A program made the translations under genes and the position numbers. DNA of 8,459 nucleotides from Methylobacterium sp. (GTDB lineage Bacteria; Pseudomonadota; Alphaproteobacteria; Rhizobiales; Beijerinckiaceae): the NCBI GenBank assembly GCA_021154065.1, contig JAJKJG010000376.1, positions 1 to 8,459 of the forward strand. The letters are read 5' to 3'. The notes beneath the pieces are model-generated. The model was not told the origin of the DNA, ran no database searches, and saw only the letters and a program-made list of their open reading frames with translations. Of the stretch, positions 1 to 6,655 are shown piece after piece; position 1 is the stretch's first letter, and the number at the start of each line of letters is the position of its first letter.

Positions 1-272
1 CGCGGATAGGGGTGCATGTCGCGGCCCCATTTCTTCGAGATCTCCTCGGTGAATTCGGGGCTCTCGAGCTCCTCGATCAGCGTCTTGAAGCGGCCCTTGA
101 GACCGACCTCGTCGACGGTGAGGTAGCCCGGCTTCTCGATTTCCGGGAAGTCGCGCTTGAGCTCCGGCACCGCCTCCTCCTTGAGGATGCCGGACCCGAG
201 GAAGTAGTCGTAGGGCTCGTGCGAGATCGGCGCGTTGCGCACCGCCTCTACATTCACCAGCGATAGAGCCAT
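1..272 (-). CDS. 2OG-Fe(II) oxygenase-like protein (N-terminal part, runs off the left edge)
   Basis: Reading the minus strand from the ATG at 272 gives about 90 codons without a stop, beginning MALSLVNVEAVRNAPISHEP and containing YDYFLGSGIL, DFPEIEKPGYL, LIEELESPEF and KKWGRDMHPYP. This order (a 'PYDYF' segment, a 'DFP...PG' segment, then 'LxxELxSPEF') is what I recall from the N-terminus of short bacterial Fe(II)/2-oxoglutarate-dependent oxygenases related to prolyl hydroxylases. The HxD...H iron-binding residues would lie beyond the edge, so activity cannot be judged. A weak AAGGGC lies about 10 nt before the ATG, and a promoter-like sequence lies at 305-333. The gene has its own leader of about 26 nt and is probably separate from the TRAP operon ending at 411. 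The plus-strand frame over this stretch is a shadow. The family call is from memory of the sequence pattern. Confidence 0.6.
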   Translation of the reverse strand, partial: MALSLVNVEAVRNAPISHEPYDYFLGSGILKEEAVPELKRDFPEIEKPGYLTVDEVGLKGRFKTLIEELESPEFTEEISKKWGRDMHPYP

Positions 273-304
273 GGCCGCTTCGCCCTTCGTGCAAATCGGG
301 GCGG

Positions 305-333
305 ACCCTAGTGTCGGCGGTCGGCCGGATCAA
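305..333 (-). promoter_or_regulatory. Candidate sigma-70-type promoter of the oxygenase-like gene
   Basis: On the minus strand, TTGATC (328-333) is followed after exactly 17 bp by TAGGGT (305-310). The start codon is at 272, so transcription would begin near 298. The -35 element is identical to that of the candidate promoter at 7163-7191, and spacing and -10 are nearly so (TATGGT there). The repetition supports both, but neither is proven. Confidence 0.42.
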
Positions 334-410
334 GGCGCTGCTCGCGGCGGGATGCCGCACCGGCAGGCTCGACCTCAGCCCCTGTAAGGATGATGCGCAT
401 CCGCAGCCAT

Positions 411-1784
411 CTAGCCGCTGGTTGCATAAAGCAATCGCGGCAACCAGATCACGATTTGCGGAAAGACGATGCAGAGTGCCACCCCGAGCCATTGCAGAGC
501 CATGAAATTCACGGCCGCGCGGAAAATCGTCGCCATTGAGATTTCGGGCGGTGCGACGCTCTTCAGATAGAACAACGAGTAGCCGAACGGGGGACTCAGG
601 AACGCCATTTGCATGTTGACCATGAAGATGACGCCGTACCAGAGCGACACGTCTTCCTTGGGAACGCCGGGCAGCCCGAACAGGCCCTCCCACGGCAGGC
701 TTTTCATGATCGGCAGGAAGATCGGCACGGTAAGCAGCAGGATGCCGACCCAGTCGAGGAACATCCCGAGCACGAACAGGATCACCATCATGAGCATCAG
801 GATGCCGTAGGGCGGCAGACCGGTGCCGAGGATCGACTGCGCCACGAACGCCTGGCCGCCCTTCACGATGAAGAAGCCAACGAACATCGTGGCGCCGAAA
901 AAGATCCACATCACCATGGCGGTCGCCTTCAGCGTCGCGATGGCGGCCTCCTCGATCGCCGGCCAGGTGAGGCGGCGGTTCAACGCCGACACGAACAGCG
1001 CCCCAAATGTGCCGATTCCCGCCGCCTCCACCGGCGTTGCGATGCCGACGAAGATGATACCGAGCACGAGGATGATGAGCAGGATCGGCGCGATCGTGTT
1101 CTTCAGGAGTCGCAGTTTCTCGCGTCGGCTGACGCGCTCCTCCGGCGGCAATGCCGGTCCGAGCGCCGGATTGATGTAGCAGCGGATGAGGACGTAGCCG
1201 ACATAGAGCCCTGACAGCAGCAGGCCGGGGAAGATCGAGCCGACGAGGAGTTCCCCGAGCGACTGCTGCGCCACGACCGCATAGACGATTGCCATGACCG
1301 ACGGCGGGATCAGGATGCCGAGCGTCCCGCCAGCGAGAAGCGAGCCGCAAGCGAGCTTCTGATCGTAGCCGCGCTTCAGCATCGCCGGGAGCGCGATCAT
1401 GCCCATCGTGACCTCGGTCGCGCCAACGACGCCGACCATCGCGGCGAGCGCCGTGCAGGCGAGCACGGTCGCGGCCGCGAGGCCTCCCTTGACCGCTCCG
1501 AGCCACTTGTAGATGGCGTCGAACAGCTCCTCGATGATGCCCGCCTTCTCGAGCATCGCAGCCATGAAGATGAACAGCGGCACGGCCGAGAGCTGATAGT
1601 CCGTCATGAACGGGAAGATGCGCGACGGCAGCATGTTCAGGATCGCGGAATTCCCGAACACGAAGAGGAAGATCACGGCGAGGCTGCCGGTGCAGAACGC
1701 CATCGGAAGCCCCAGCGCGAGGAGCAATCCGAGCGACCCGAACAGGAGAAGCGTCAGCCATTCGATTCCGATATCGAGACCCAT
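411..1784 (-). CDS. dctM: TRAP transporter large permease subunit (DctM-like)
   Basis: This 457-residue, almost wholly hydrophobic protein is the transport-channel subunit of a TRAP transporter in the inner membrane, which takes up organic acids using a sodium or proton gradient. The family signatures are plain: GGTLGILIPPS at 152-162, PVEAAGIG at 251-258, a DWVGILLLTVPIFLP segment at 344-358, and SPPFGYSLFYLK at 397-408. About 12 membrane helices are visible, and the length is slightly above the usual 425-430 residues. The ATG at 1784 follows the dctQ stop by 4 nt, with AGGAAAG as ribosome-binding site inside the end of dctQ, so the two are translationally linked. The long form and the partner genes fit the FcbT3/TakM group better than the C4-dicarboxylate DctM group; this is inference. 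The symbol is used generically. No intrinsic terminator is evident after the TAG at 411. Confidence 0.95.
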   Translation of the reverse strand: MGLDIGIEWLTLLLFGSLGLLLALGLPMAFCTGSLAVIFLFVFGNSAILNMLPSRIFPFMTDYQLSAVPLFIFMAAMLEKAGIIEELFDAIYKWLGAVKGGLAAATVLACTALAAMVGVVGATEVTMGMIALPAMLKRGYDQKLACGSLLAGGTLGILIPPSVMAIVYAVVAQQSLGELLVGSIFPGLLLSGLYVGYVLIRCYINPALGPALPPEERVSRREKLRLLKNTIAPILLIILVLGIIFVGIATPVEAAGIGTFGALFVSALNRRLTWPAIEEAAIATLKATAMVMWIFFGATMFVGFFIVKGGQAFVAQSILGTGLPPYGILMLMMVILFVLGMFLDWVGILLLTVPIFLPIMKSLPWEGLFGLPGVPKEDVSLWYGVIFMVNMQMAFLSPPFGYSLFYLKSVAPPEISMATIFRAAVNFMALQWLGVALCIVFPQIVIWLPRLLYATSG

Positions 1785-1788
1785 GACT

Positions 1789-2913
1789 TCAGACTTTCCT
1801 GCCCGTGACGAGGACGATGTCCTTGATGAGCTTGGCGAGTCCCTGCAGCAGCAGGAGCCCCGCGCCGATCGGGATCGCGAGCTTCACCGGCCAGTACTGC
1901 ACGCCCCACTCAGTGAACGAGACCTCGTTGTTGTTGATGGCATCCGATGCGAAGCGCCATCCCGTCCAGAACATCGTTCCGATGAAGATGAAGAAGAATA
2001 ACGAGGTGATGATATCGGCGATCGCCTTCCAGCGCGGCGTGAACTGGGCATAGAACACGTCGACCCGGACGTGCTGGTCCTCGCGGTAGGCATAGGCGCC
2101 GGCGAGCATGTATTGCATGCCGTACATCAGGAACATGCTTTCGTGCACCCAGTTGGTCGGGGAGTTGAAGACGAAGCGGGCGATCACCTCGTAGAAGTAG
2201 GCGAAGACCGAGATGAGCGCCCAATAGGCGGCAAACACCCCGATCTTGACGTTCACCCACTCGATCACGTCGGTCGCCCGCGTATGCAGGCCGACGGTCG
2301 GATCCTCGTGCGTGCCGGCCGGAGGGATGTCAGGAACCGGCGCCGCCGGGCCGACCCTCGGATGCGCCGCCTCGTAGACTTCTCTGCGCCGCACCAGGCC
2401 CGGCAGCAGCACCGCATCGATCAGCAGCATCGCGGCCATCAGGATGGCGAGCCAGCGCGCGATCGAGCGTCGTTGCGCGAGCTGGCCTGCCGCCGCATCG
2501 AAGGCGCCTTTCGCGTCCGTCTCCCTGGCCTGCGCAGTCGCCACCCGCTGCGTCGCCTCGGGGCTCAGCGTGACGCCGGGGTTGGGCCGAATACGATTCG
2601 CCTGCAGGTGGGCCGATTCATAGGCCGCGCGAGTGCGCGACACATCCTCCAGCCGGTCGCGGATATCGTCGTTGACGTACAGGATGCCCAGAAAAACCGG
2701 AATGAACACGAAGCCCCACGCGTTGCGCAGGTAGAAGCGGTGAAGCCCCGTGAACCCGGCGCAAACCCAGAAGAGATACGCGACGAACAGCGAGGGGCCG
2801 GTCGGCTCCCCGAGCCGCTTCTGGCGCACCACCAGATACATCGCGATGAAAGGGAACAGCAGCAGCACGCCCCAGTACATCCAGTGGGGCAGCACGAAGT
2901 TCAGTTGCGGCAT
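1789..2913 (-). CDS. dctQ: TRAP transporter small permease, TM2-like domain fused to DctQ domain
   Basis: This 374-residue membrane protein is about twice the usual size of a TRAP small permease. Residues 12-29 form a first helix. Residues 42-80 look like a TM2 domain, with GLHRFYLRNAWG at 56-67 between two hydrophobic stretches. Residues 82-148 are charged and probably helical, residues 152-172 form another helix, and residues 184-206 are a Pro-rich linker. The DctQ domain occupies about 212-370, with four helices (about 223-245, 256-276, 298-318, 345-365) and the characteristic RFVFNSPTNWVHE at 246-258 and REDQHVRVDVFY at 277-288. The small permease clamps the large subunit and helps it accept the loaded binding protein. 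The frame is continuous, so the fusion is not a sequencing frameshift between two genes. The ATG at 2913 has only a weak ribosome-binding site (GAG about 7 nt upstream) and sits just after a terminator-like hairpin, suggesting low expression. The role of the N-terminal half is unknown. Confidence 0.9.
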   Translation of the reverse strand: MPQLNFVLPHWMYWGVLLLFPFIAMYLVVRQKRLGEPTGPSLFVAYLFWVCAGFTGLHRFYLRNAWGFVFIPVFLGILYVNDDIRDRLEDVSRTRAAYESAHLQANRIRPNPGVTLSPEATQRVATAQARETDAKGAFDAAAGQLAQRRSIARWLAILMAAMLLIDAVLLPGLVRRREVYEAAHPRVGPAAPVPDIPPAGTHEDPTVGLHTRATDVIEWVNVKIGVFAAYWALISVFAYFYEVIARFVFNSPTNWVHESMFLMYGMQYMLAGAYAYREDQHVRVDVFYAQFTPRWKAIADIITSLFFFIFIGTMFWTGWRFASDAINNNEVSFTEWGVQYWPVKLAIPIGAGLLLLQGLAKLIKDIVLVTGRKV

Positions 2914-2933
2914 CGATCACTCGCGGGCGGGCG

Positions 2934-2968
2934 AACACAAAGAAAGGGAGACGCCCGAAGGCGTCTCC
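2934..2968 (-). terminator. Intrinsic terminator or attenuator between dctP and dctQ
   Basis: In minus-strand RNA, the arm GGAGACGCC (2960-2968) pairs perfectly over 9 bp with GGCGTCTCC (2947-2955) around a four-base loop UUCG closed by C-G, an exceptionally stable tetraloop. It is followed at once by the pyrimidine-rich tract CTTTCTTTGTGTT (2934-2946). This is a textbook Rho-independent terminator. It begins 43 nt after the dctP stop and ends about 20 nt before the dctQ start. It would release part of the transcripts after dctP and protect their 3' end. Confidence 0.85.
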
Positions 2969-3011
2969 GCAAGCTTCGCGGGCCTCGGCTCTTCGCCGCG
3001 GCCGGGCAGGA

Positions 3012-4133
3012 TCAGAGGTCGAGCTTCTGGCCCTGGTACATGTCGGGCGTGACGTATCCGAAGCTCGGCGACTCCATGATGTCGAGCTGGGCCTTGAAGA
3101 CGCGGGCCGCGTCCTTGTCCTTGTTCGCCCACTTGAACCAGATCGGCACCGCGAGGCGCTGGAACTTCTCGAGGTCTTCGGCGGGGAGCCGGTTGATCTC
3201 GGTGCCGGCTTTGATGAACTTGTCCCAGGCGCCCATATCGGCCTTCTGGATCGCCGCGTGGTGCGCCGCGGAATAGGCTTCGATCTCCAGCTCGACCCAC
3301 TGCTTCAGCTTCGGCGAGAGCTTGTTCCAGACGCCCTGGTTCACGACGAAATCCATGAGGTCGACGGGCTGGTAGATCGATTCGAGGCCGATCGGGCCCA
3401 TCCAGATGTACTTCGTCACTTGCTGGAAGCCCAAATCCCAGTTCACCGCCGGGCCGGTGTAGTCGGCGGCCTCGATGGTGCCCTTCTCGAGCGCAGAGAA
3501 CACCTCGCCGCCCGGAAGCAGCGTGGTCCGCGCCCCGGCTGCGGCAAAGCCTTCGGCGATCATGCCGCCCGGCACCCGGAGCTTCAGTCCGTTGAAGTCC
3601 TCGATCGAGCGGATCGGCTTCTTCGAGTGGATGATGTTGGGGCCGTGATGGATGCGCCCGACGTAGTACAGGCCCTGCTTGGCGAAGATCTCCCGGGCCA
3701 TCTTGAGGCCGTTGTTGCCGTAGAAGAAGACATCCCACTCGTGTGGGTAGCGCAAGCCCATCAGGTAGGAAGACAGGAAGGCGGTCGCCGGTATCTTACC
3801 AACCCAGTAGACCGTGAACGAGTTCATCGCCTCGAGCACGCCGTTGCGGACGCCATCGATCAGTTCGAAGTCGCCGACGACCTCCTTCGCGGCGAAGGGC
3901 TTGAACTCGAGCTCGCCGCCGGTCTTCTCCTTGATGGTTCCGGCCCAGTCCTTGAAGGTCTGGAGGCCGACGCCCGCCGGCCATGATGTCTGGACCTTCC
4001 ACACCGTCGTCTCGGCCGCTTCGGCGTTGCGGATGTAGGGCGCCGCGACAGCGCCGGCGGCGCCGAGGCCTGCAACCTGCAGGAACTTGCGGCGCGAGGT
4101 GTTCTCCCCGGCCGATGTCTTGGCTCTTGTCAT
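3012..4133 (-). CDS. dctP: TRAP transporter substrate-binding protein (DctP family, TakP/FcbT1-like), Tat-exported
   Basis: This 373-residue periplasmic solute receptor binds the substrate and hands it to the DctQ/DctM permease. The N-terminus has a twin-arginine signal: SRRKFLQ at 13-19, then a small-residue hydrophobic stretch (20-33) and likely cleavage near NAEA (36-39). The mature domain has the family landmarks. LKLRVPGG at 183-190 includes Arg186, at the position of the conserved arginine that binds the substrate carboxylate. GGEVFSALEKGTIEAAD at 208-224 follows, then YTGPAVNWDLGF. These look closer to the TakP/FcbT1 group (2-oxo acids, lactate, chlorobenzoate) than to C4-dicarboxylate DctP; the substrate is not determined. 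The ATG at 4133 is preceded by a strong GGGAGGAAACCG, in contrast to the weak site of dctQ, consistent with excess receptor. It is the first gene of the operon, and a strong terminator follows it. Confidence 0.93.
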   Translation of the reverse strand: MTRAKTSAGENTSRRKFLQVAGLGAAGAVAAPYIRNAEAAETTVWKVQTSWPAGVGLQTFKDWAGTIKEKTGGELEFKPFAAKEVVGDFELIDGVRNGVLEAMNSFTVYWVGKIPATAFLSSYLMGLRYPHEWDVFFYGNNGLKMAREIFAKQGLYYVGRIHHGPNIIHSKKPIRSIEDFNGLKLRVPGGMIAEGFAAAGARTTLLPGGEVFSALEKGTIEAADYTGPAVNWDLGFQQVTKYIWMGPIGLESIYQPVDLMDFVVNQGVWNKLSPKLKQWVELEIEAYSAAHHAAIQKADMGAWDKFIKAGTEINRLPAEDLEKFQRLAVPIWFKWANKDKDAARVFKAQLDIMESPSFGYVTPDMYQGQKLDL

Positions 4134-4157
4134 CGGTTTCCTCCCACTGTGCGGGAC

Positions 4158-4210
4158 ATTATCGCCAATCCCGCGTCAGAGGGTTGTAGGTAACGACGGT
4201 GTGTCGACAA
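4158..4210 (-). promoter_or_regulatory. Candidate promoter elements for the TRAP operon
   Basis: On the minus strand, TTGTCG (4205-4210) is followed after 16 bp by TACAAC (4183-4188), an acceptable though not strong pair. A second -10-like GATAAT lies at 4158-4163 but has no good -35 partner at 16-18 bp. The leader would be about 45 nt or 20 nt respectively. The palindrome TGTCGACA (4202-4209) overlaps the -35 of the first option and could be part of an operator. Confidence 0.3.
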
Positions 4211-4246
4211 AATGCAAGAGGCGTCCGGGCAAAAGTTCGGGCGGTT

Positions 4247-4265
4247 GAGGTCCGGCACGGACCTC
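4247..4265. repeat. Perfect 8-bp inverted repeat, possible operator
   Basis: GAGGTCCG (4247-4254) and CGGACCTC (4258-4265) are perfect reverse complements separated by three bases. Related half-sites flank it: GTCCG at 4223-4227 and CGGAC at 4270-4274. No T-tract follows immediately on either strand, so a terminator is less likely than a protein-binding site or an RNA leader hairpin. Confidence 0.45.
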
Positions 4266-4341
4266 TCCTCGGACACATCCCCGTGAACGCGGCCGCAACC
4301 GGGCCGGGATGACGCTCCGGCGCCTGCGTCCCGCGGTCGGG

Positions 4342-4369
4342 TTGCGTCGCGGCGGAACTCGTTTATGGA
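4342..4369 (+). promoter_or_regulatory. Candidate promoter of the ABC transporter gene, overlapping the upstream ATG
   Basis: TTGCGT (4342-4347), a 16-bp spacer and TATGGA (4364-4369) resemble the other promoter candidates in the window, whose -10 elements are TATGGT and TAGGGT. The -10 contains the ATG at 4365. If it is real, transcription starts near 4376, that ATG cannot be the start codon, and translation must begin downstream, probably at the TTG at 4434. Confidence 0.3.
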
Positions 4370-4433
4370 GCTTCGATTCGGGCAAGCCGCCCGGCGCCGG
4401 CCGGGCCCTTGCTCCCGCCGAACGGAGACCCTC

Positions 4434-6551
4434 TTGATCGCCGAACAGGACAGGTTGCGGATCCTTGCGATCCTCGCCGCGGTGTTTGCAGCCATCGCCT
4501 TCGCGGTCGGCGTGCTCGTGGGGCTCCCCGGAACGGTCGGGCTTGCCATCACGGGATTGGTTCTCGCCGGGGCGATGTGGCAGGCGCGGCGGATCTCGAG
4601 CTTCCTGCGCGTTTTCCTCACCGTCTTCGTCCTCGAATACGTCGCCTTCGGCGTCATGGTGCTCGTCAGCGGCCTCGGCTGGTGGCCGGACTTTCTCGCC
4701 GGCCTCCTGCCGCCGGCGAGCTTGCCGGTGACGGTCGGGATCTTCGGCATCCTCGTCGTCGGGGTGTCCTACATCCCGGTGATCCGTACCATCACCGGAA
4801 TCGCCGACCGCTATTTCGACACCGAGGCCTCGACCACCGCCCGGGTCGGCTCGCTGGTCGCCTGGAGCGGGCGCGAGCGGCGCCTCGCCAAGGCCGCCGT
4901 GGTGTTTCTCGTCCTCGTCAACCAGGCCCAGGTCGGCATCAGCGTGCGCCTGAACTTCTTCAGCCGGGACTGGTTCAACGCCATCCAGAACAAGGACGAG
5001 GCCGCCTTCTGGTCGCTGCTCTTCACCGTCTTCCTGTTCTGGGCCTTCGTCCTCATCGCCAGCAACGTCATCGAGTATCTCGTCCAGTCGGCTTTCCTGA
5101 TCCGCTGGCGGCGCTGGCTGACCGGGCAGTACATCGGCGAGTGGCTCGGCGAGGGGACGCACTACCGCATGGGCCTGCGCGGCGCCGCCGCCGACAACCC
5201 CGACCAGCGAATCGCCGAGGACATCAAGCAGTTCACCGACACCACCTATTCCTTCTCGATCCAGCTGCTCAGCCAGATTTCGACCCTGGTGTCGTTCTCG
5301 ATCATCCTCTGGGGCATCTCGTCGGATTTCGCGTTTCCGGGCACGAACATCGTCGTGCCGGGCCTCTTGTTCTGGTTCGCGCTCGTCTACGCGGTGTTCG
5401 GCACCGGCGTGACGCATCTCATCGGCCGGCCGCTGATCCCGCTGTTCTTCAACCAGCAGCGCTACGAGGCGGATTTCCGCTTCTCGCTCGCGCGCTTGCG
5501 CGAATACGCCGAGCAGGTCGCGCTGCTCGAGGGCGAGCCGACCGAGCGCCGTCTGCTGCTCGGCCGTTTCGGCACGCTGGTCGACAACTTCTGGCGCATC
5601 GTGAACCGGCGCAAGCTGCTCATGATCTTCACCTCGTTCTACGGCCAGCTCAGCGTCGTCATCCCCTACGTCGTCGCGGCGCCGTTCTACTTCCTCGGCA
5701 AGGTTCAGCTCGGCACGCTGACCCAGACGGCCGGCGCCTTCGCGCGCGTCGAGGCGGCGCTGTCCTTCTTCGTCGACCGCTACGTCACGCTCGCCGACTA
5801 CAAGGCGGTCGTGGACCGCCTTTCGACCTTCGACCAGGCGATCGCGGCCGGGCGGGCGCTCGGGCGCGAGGCCGGCATCCGGCTCGCCGAGCACGCGCGC
5901 GACACGGTCGAGGTGCGCGACCTTTCCCTCGCGCTGCCGGACGGGCGTCGCATCGTCGCGGCCTCCGGGCTCGCCTTCCGCCCCGGCGAGAGCGCGCTCG
6001 TGACCGGGCCCTCGGGTTCCGGCAAGTCGACGCTGTTTCGCGCCATCGCCGGCATTTGGCCGTTCGGCGAGGGCGCCATCCTGACGCCCGCCGGGGCCCG
6101 CATGATGCTCCTGCCGCAGCGGCCCTACATCCCGATGGGAACGCTGATCAACGCCGTCGTCTATCCGTCGAGTCCCGACGTCTACGATCGCGGCGCCGTC
6201 GCCGAGGCCCTGCGCGCCGCCGGGATGGGCGCCTTCGTCGATCGCCTCGACGAGGAGCGGGCCTGGGCCCAGACCCTGTCGATGGGCGAGCAGCAGCGGG
6301 TCGCGGTGGCGCGGGCGCTCCTGGCGAAGCCGGATTGGCTGTTCCTCGACGAGGCGACGGCGGCGCTCGACGAGCCGACCGAGGAAGCGATCTACCGCAT
6401 GCTCATGGAGCGTCTGCCGGACACGACGGTCGTCTCGATCGGGCACCGTTCGACGCTCGTCGGCTTTCACGACCGGCGCATCGACATGCGGCCCGCCGCC
6501 GGCGGCCTCTTCGCCCCGACCGACGCGCGGGCGCCGGCCGCGGCCGAGTAG
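4434..6551 (+). CDS. SbmA/BacA/YddA-type ABC transporter, fused membrane and ATPase domains
   Basis: This is an inner-membrane ABC half-transporter (COG4178 type, probably a homodimer); relatives handle peptides, vitamin B12 or long-chain fatty acid derivatives. Numbering from the upstream ATG at 4365 (728 residues): two hairpins of extra helices span 30-141, and the SbmA/BacA-like membrane core spans about 170-480, including FFSRDWFNAIQNKDEAAFW (198-216). The ATPase domain follows, with Walker A GPSGSGKST (548-556), Q-loop LLPQRPY (582-588), signature LSMGEQQR (638-645), Walker B WLFLDE (658-663) and H-loop His694. All catalytic residues are present. I prefer the TTG at 4434 (705 residues): it has GGAGA five bases upstream, and the 23 residues before it are Arg/Pro-rich and unlike a membrane-protein N-terminus. 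The ATG at 4365 lacks a convincing ribosome-binding site. The gene stands alone, divergent from the TRAP operon and convergent with the META gene. The substrate is unknown. Confidence 0.9.
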   Translation: MIAEQDRLRILAILAAVFAAIAFAVGVLVGLPGTVGLAITGLVLAGAMWQARRISSFLRVFLTVFVLEYVAFGVMVLVSGLGWWPDFLAGLLPPASLPVTVGIFGILVVGVSYIPVIRTITGIADRYFDTEASTTARVGSLVAWSGRERRLAKAAVVFLVLVNQAQVGISVRLNFFSRDWFNAIQNKDEAAFWSLLFTVFLFWAFVLIASNVIEYLVQSAFLIRWRRWLTGQYIGEWLGEGTHYRMGLRGAAADNPDQRIAEDIKQFTDTTYSFSIQLLSQISTLVSFSIILWGISSDFAFPGTNIVVPGLLFWFALVYAVFGTGVTHLIGRPLIPLFFNQQRYEADFRFSLARLREYAEQVALLEGEPTERRLLLGRFGTLVDNFWRIVNRRKLLMIFTSFYGQLSVVIPYVVAAPFYFLGKVQLGTLTQTAGAFARVEAALSFFVDRYVTLADYKAVVDRLSTFDQAIAAGRALGREAGIRLAEHARDTVEVRDLSLALPDGRRIVAASGLAFRPGESALVTGPSGSGKSTLFRAIAGIWPFGEGAILTPAGARMMLLPQRPYIPMGTLINAVVYPSSPDVYDRGAVAEALRAAGMGAFVDRLDEERAWAQTLSMGEQQRVAVARALLAKPDWLFLDEATAALDEPTEEAIYRMLMERLPDTTVVSIGHRSTLVGFHDRRIDMRPAAGGLFAPTDARAPAAAE

Positions 6552-6553
6552 GC

Positions 6554-6654
6554 GTTAGAGCGCGATGACTTCTCGTCGAGTCGTCATCCCGCTCTCCCTC
6601 TTTGTTTGAGCATGATCTTTTCCGAAAACCGGTAGCCACTTTTCGGGATCATGC
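6554..6654. repeat. Two-hairpin intergenic palindromic repeat typical of Hyphomicrobiales
   Basis: The first unit has arms AGAGCG/CGCTCT (6557-6562 and 6590-6595) and, after one mismatch, GATGAC/GTCATC (6564-6569 and 6583-6588). The second has GCATGATC/GATCATGC (6610-6617 and 6647-6654), a TTTT bulge, and CCGAAAA/TTTTCGG (6622-6628 and 6640-6646) around an 11-base loop. I recall this pairing, with a linker like 'ctttgtttga', as a highly repeated intergenic element in Bradyrhizobium, Methylobacterium and relatives. It fills the gap between two convergent genes and may act as a bidirectional 3' end. It is probably non-coding. Confidence 0.8.
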
Positions 6655-6655
6655 G

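Larger units (their letters stand above)
4134..4433. other. Divergent intergenic region between dctP and the ABC transporter gene
   Basis: About 300 bp lie between the dctP start and the preferred TTG start of the ABC gene. I see no gene in it. It holds the strong dctP ribosome-binding site, candidate promoters for both directions, the palindrome TGTCGACA at 4202-4209, and an 8-bp perfect inverted repeat at 4247-4265. A minus-strand frame running through here continues antisense into the ABC gene and is a composition artefact. Confidence 0.6.

Noticed and set aside
353..401. Small hairpin (TGCCG/CGGCA, 353-365) and palindrome GATGCGCATC (392-401) after dctM, as an operon terminator
   Set aside because: The hairpin stem is only 5 bp and neither structure is followed by a T-tract on the minus strand, so I cannot support an intrinsic terminator. 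Rho-dependent termination is possible.
609..1214. Plus-strand open frame (201 codons) inside dctM, rich in His, Asp, Glu and Arg
   Set aside because: It is antisense to conserved TRAP membrane segments; the composition is simply the complement of hydrophobic codons.
2071..3276. Long plus-strand open frame (401 codons) across dctQ and dctP
   Set aside because: It crosses two real genes and their intergenic terminator, and its Arg/His/Asp-rich composition has no recognisable motif.
6276..6302. Non-canonical ABC signature LSMGEQQR instead of LSGGQ as a sign of an inactive ATPase
   Set aside because: LS-x-GEQQR is the normal form in the YddA/SbmA-linked ATPase family, and Walker A, Walker B, the Q-loop and the H-loop are all intact.
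4176..6470. Very long minus-strand open frame (764 codons) antisense to the ABC transporter gene
   Set aside because: Its translation is dominated by Arg, Glu, Asp, Gly and Pro with no domain pattern. The opposite strand carries a complete ABC transporter with all motifs. Long antisense frames are common in high-GC genes.
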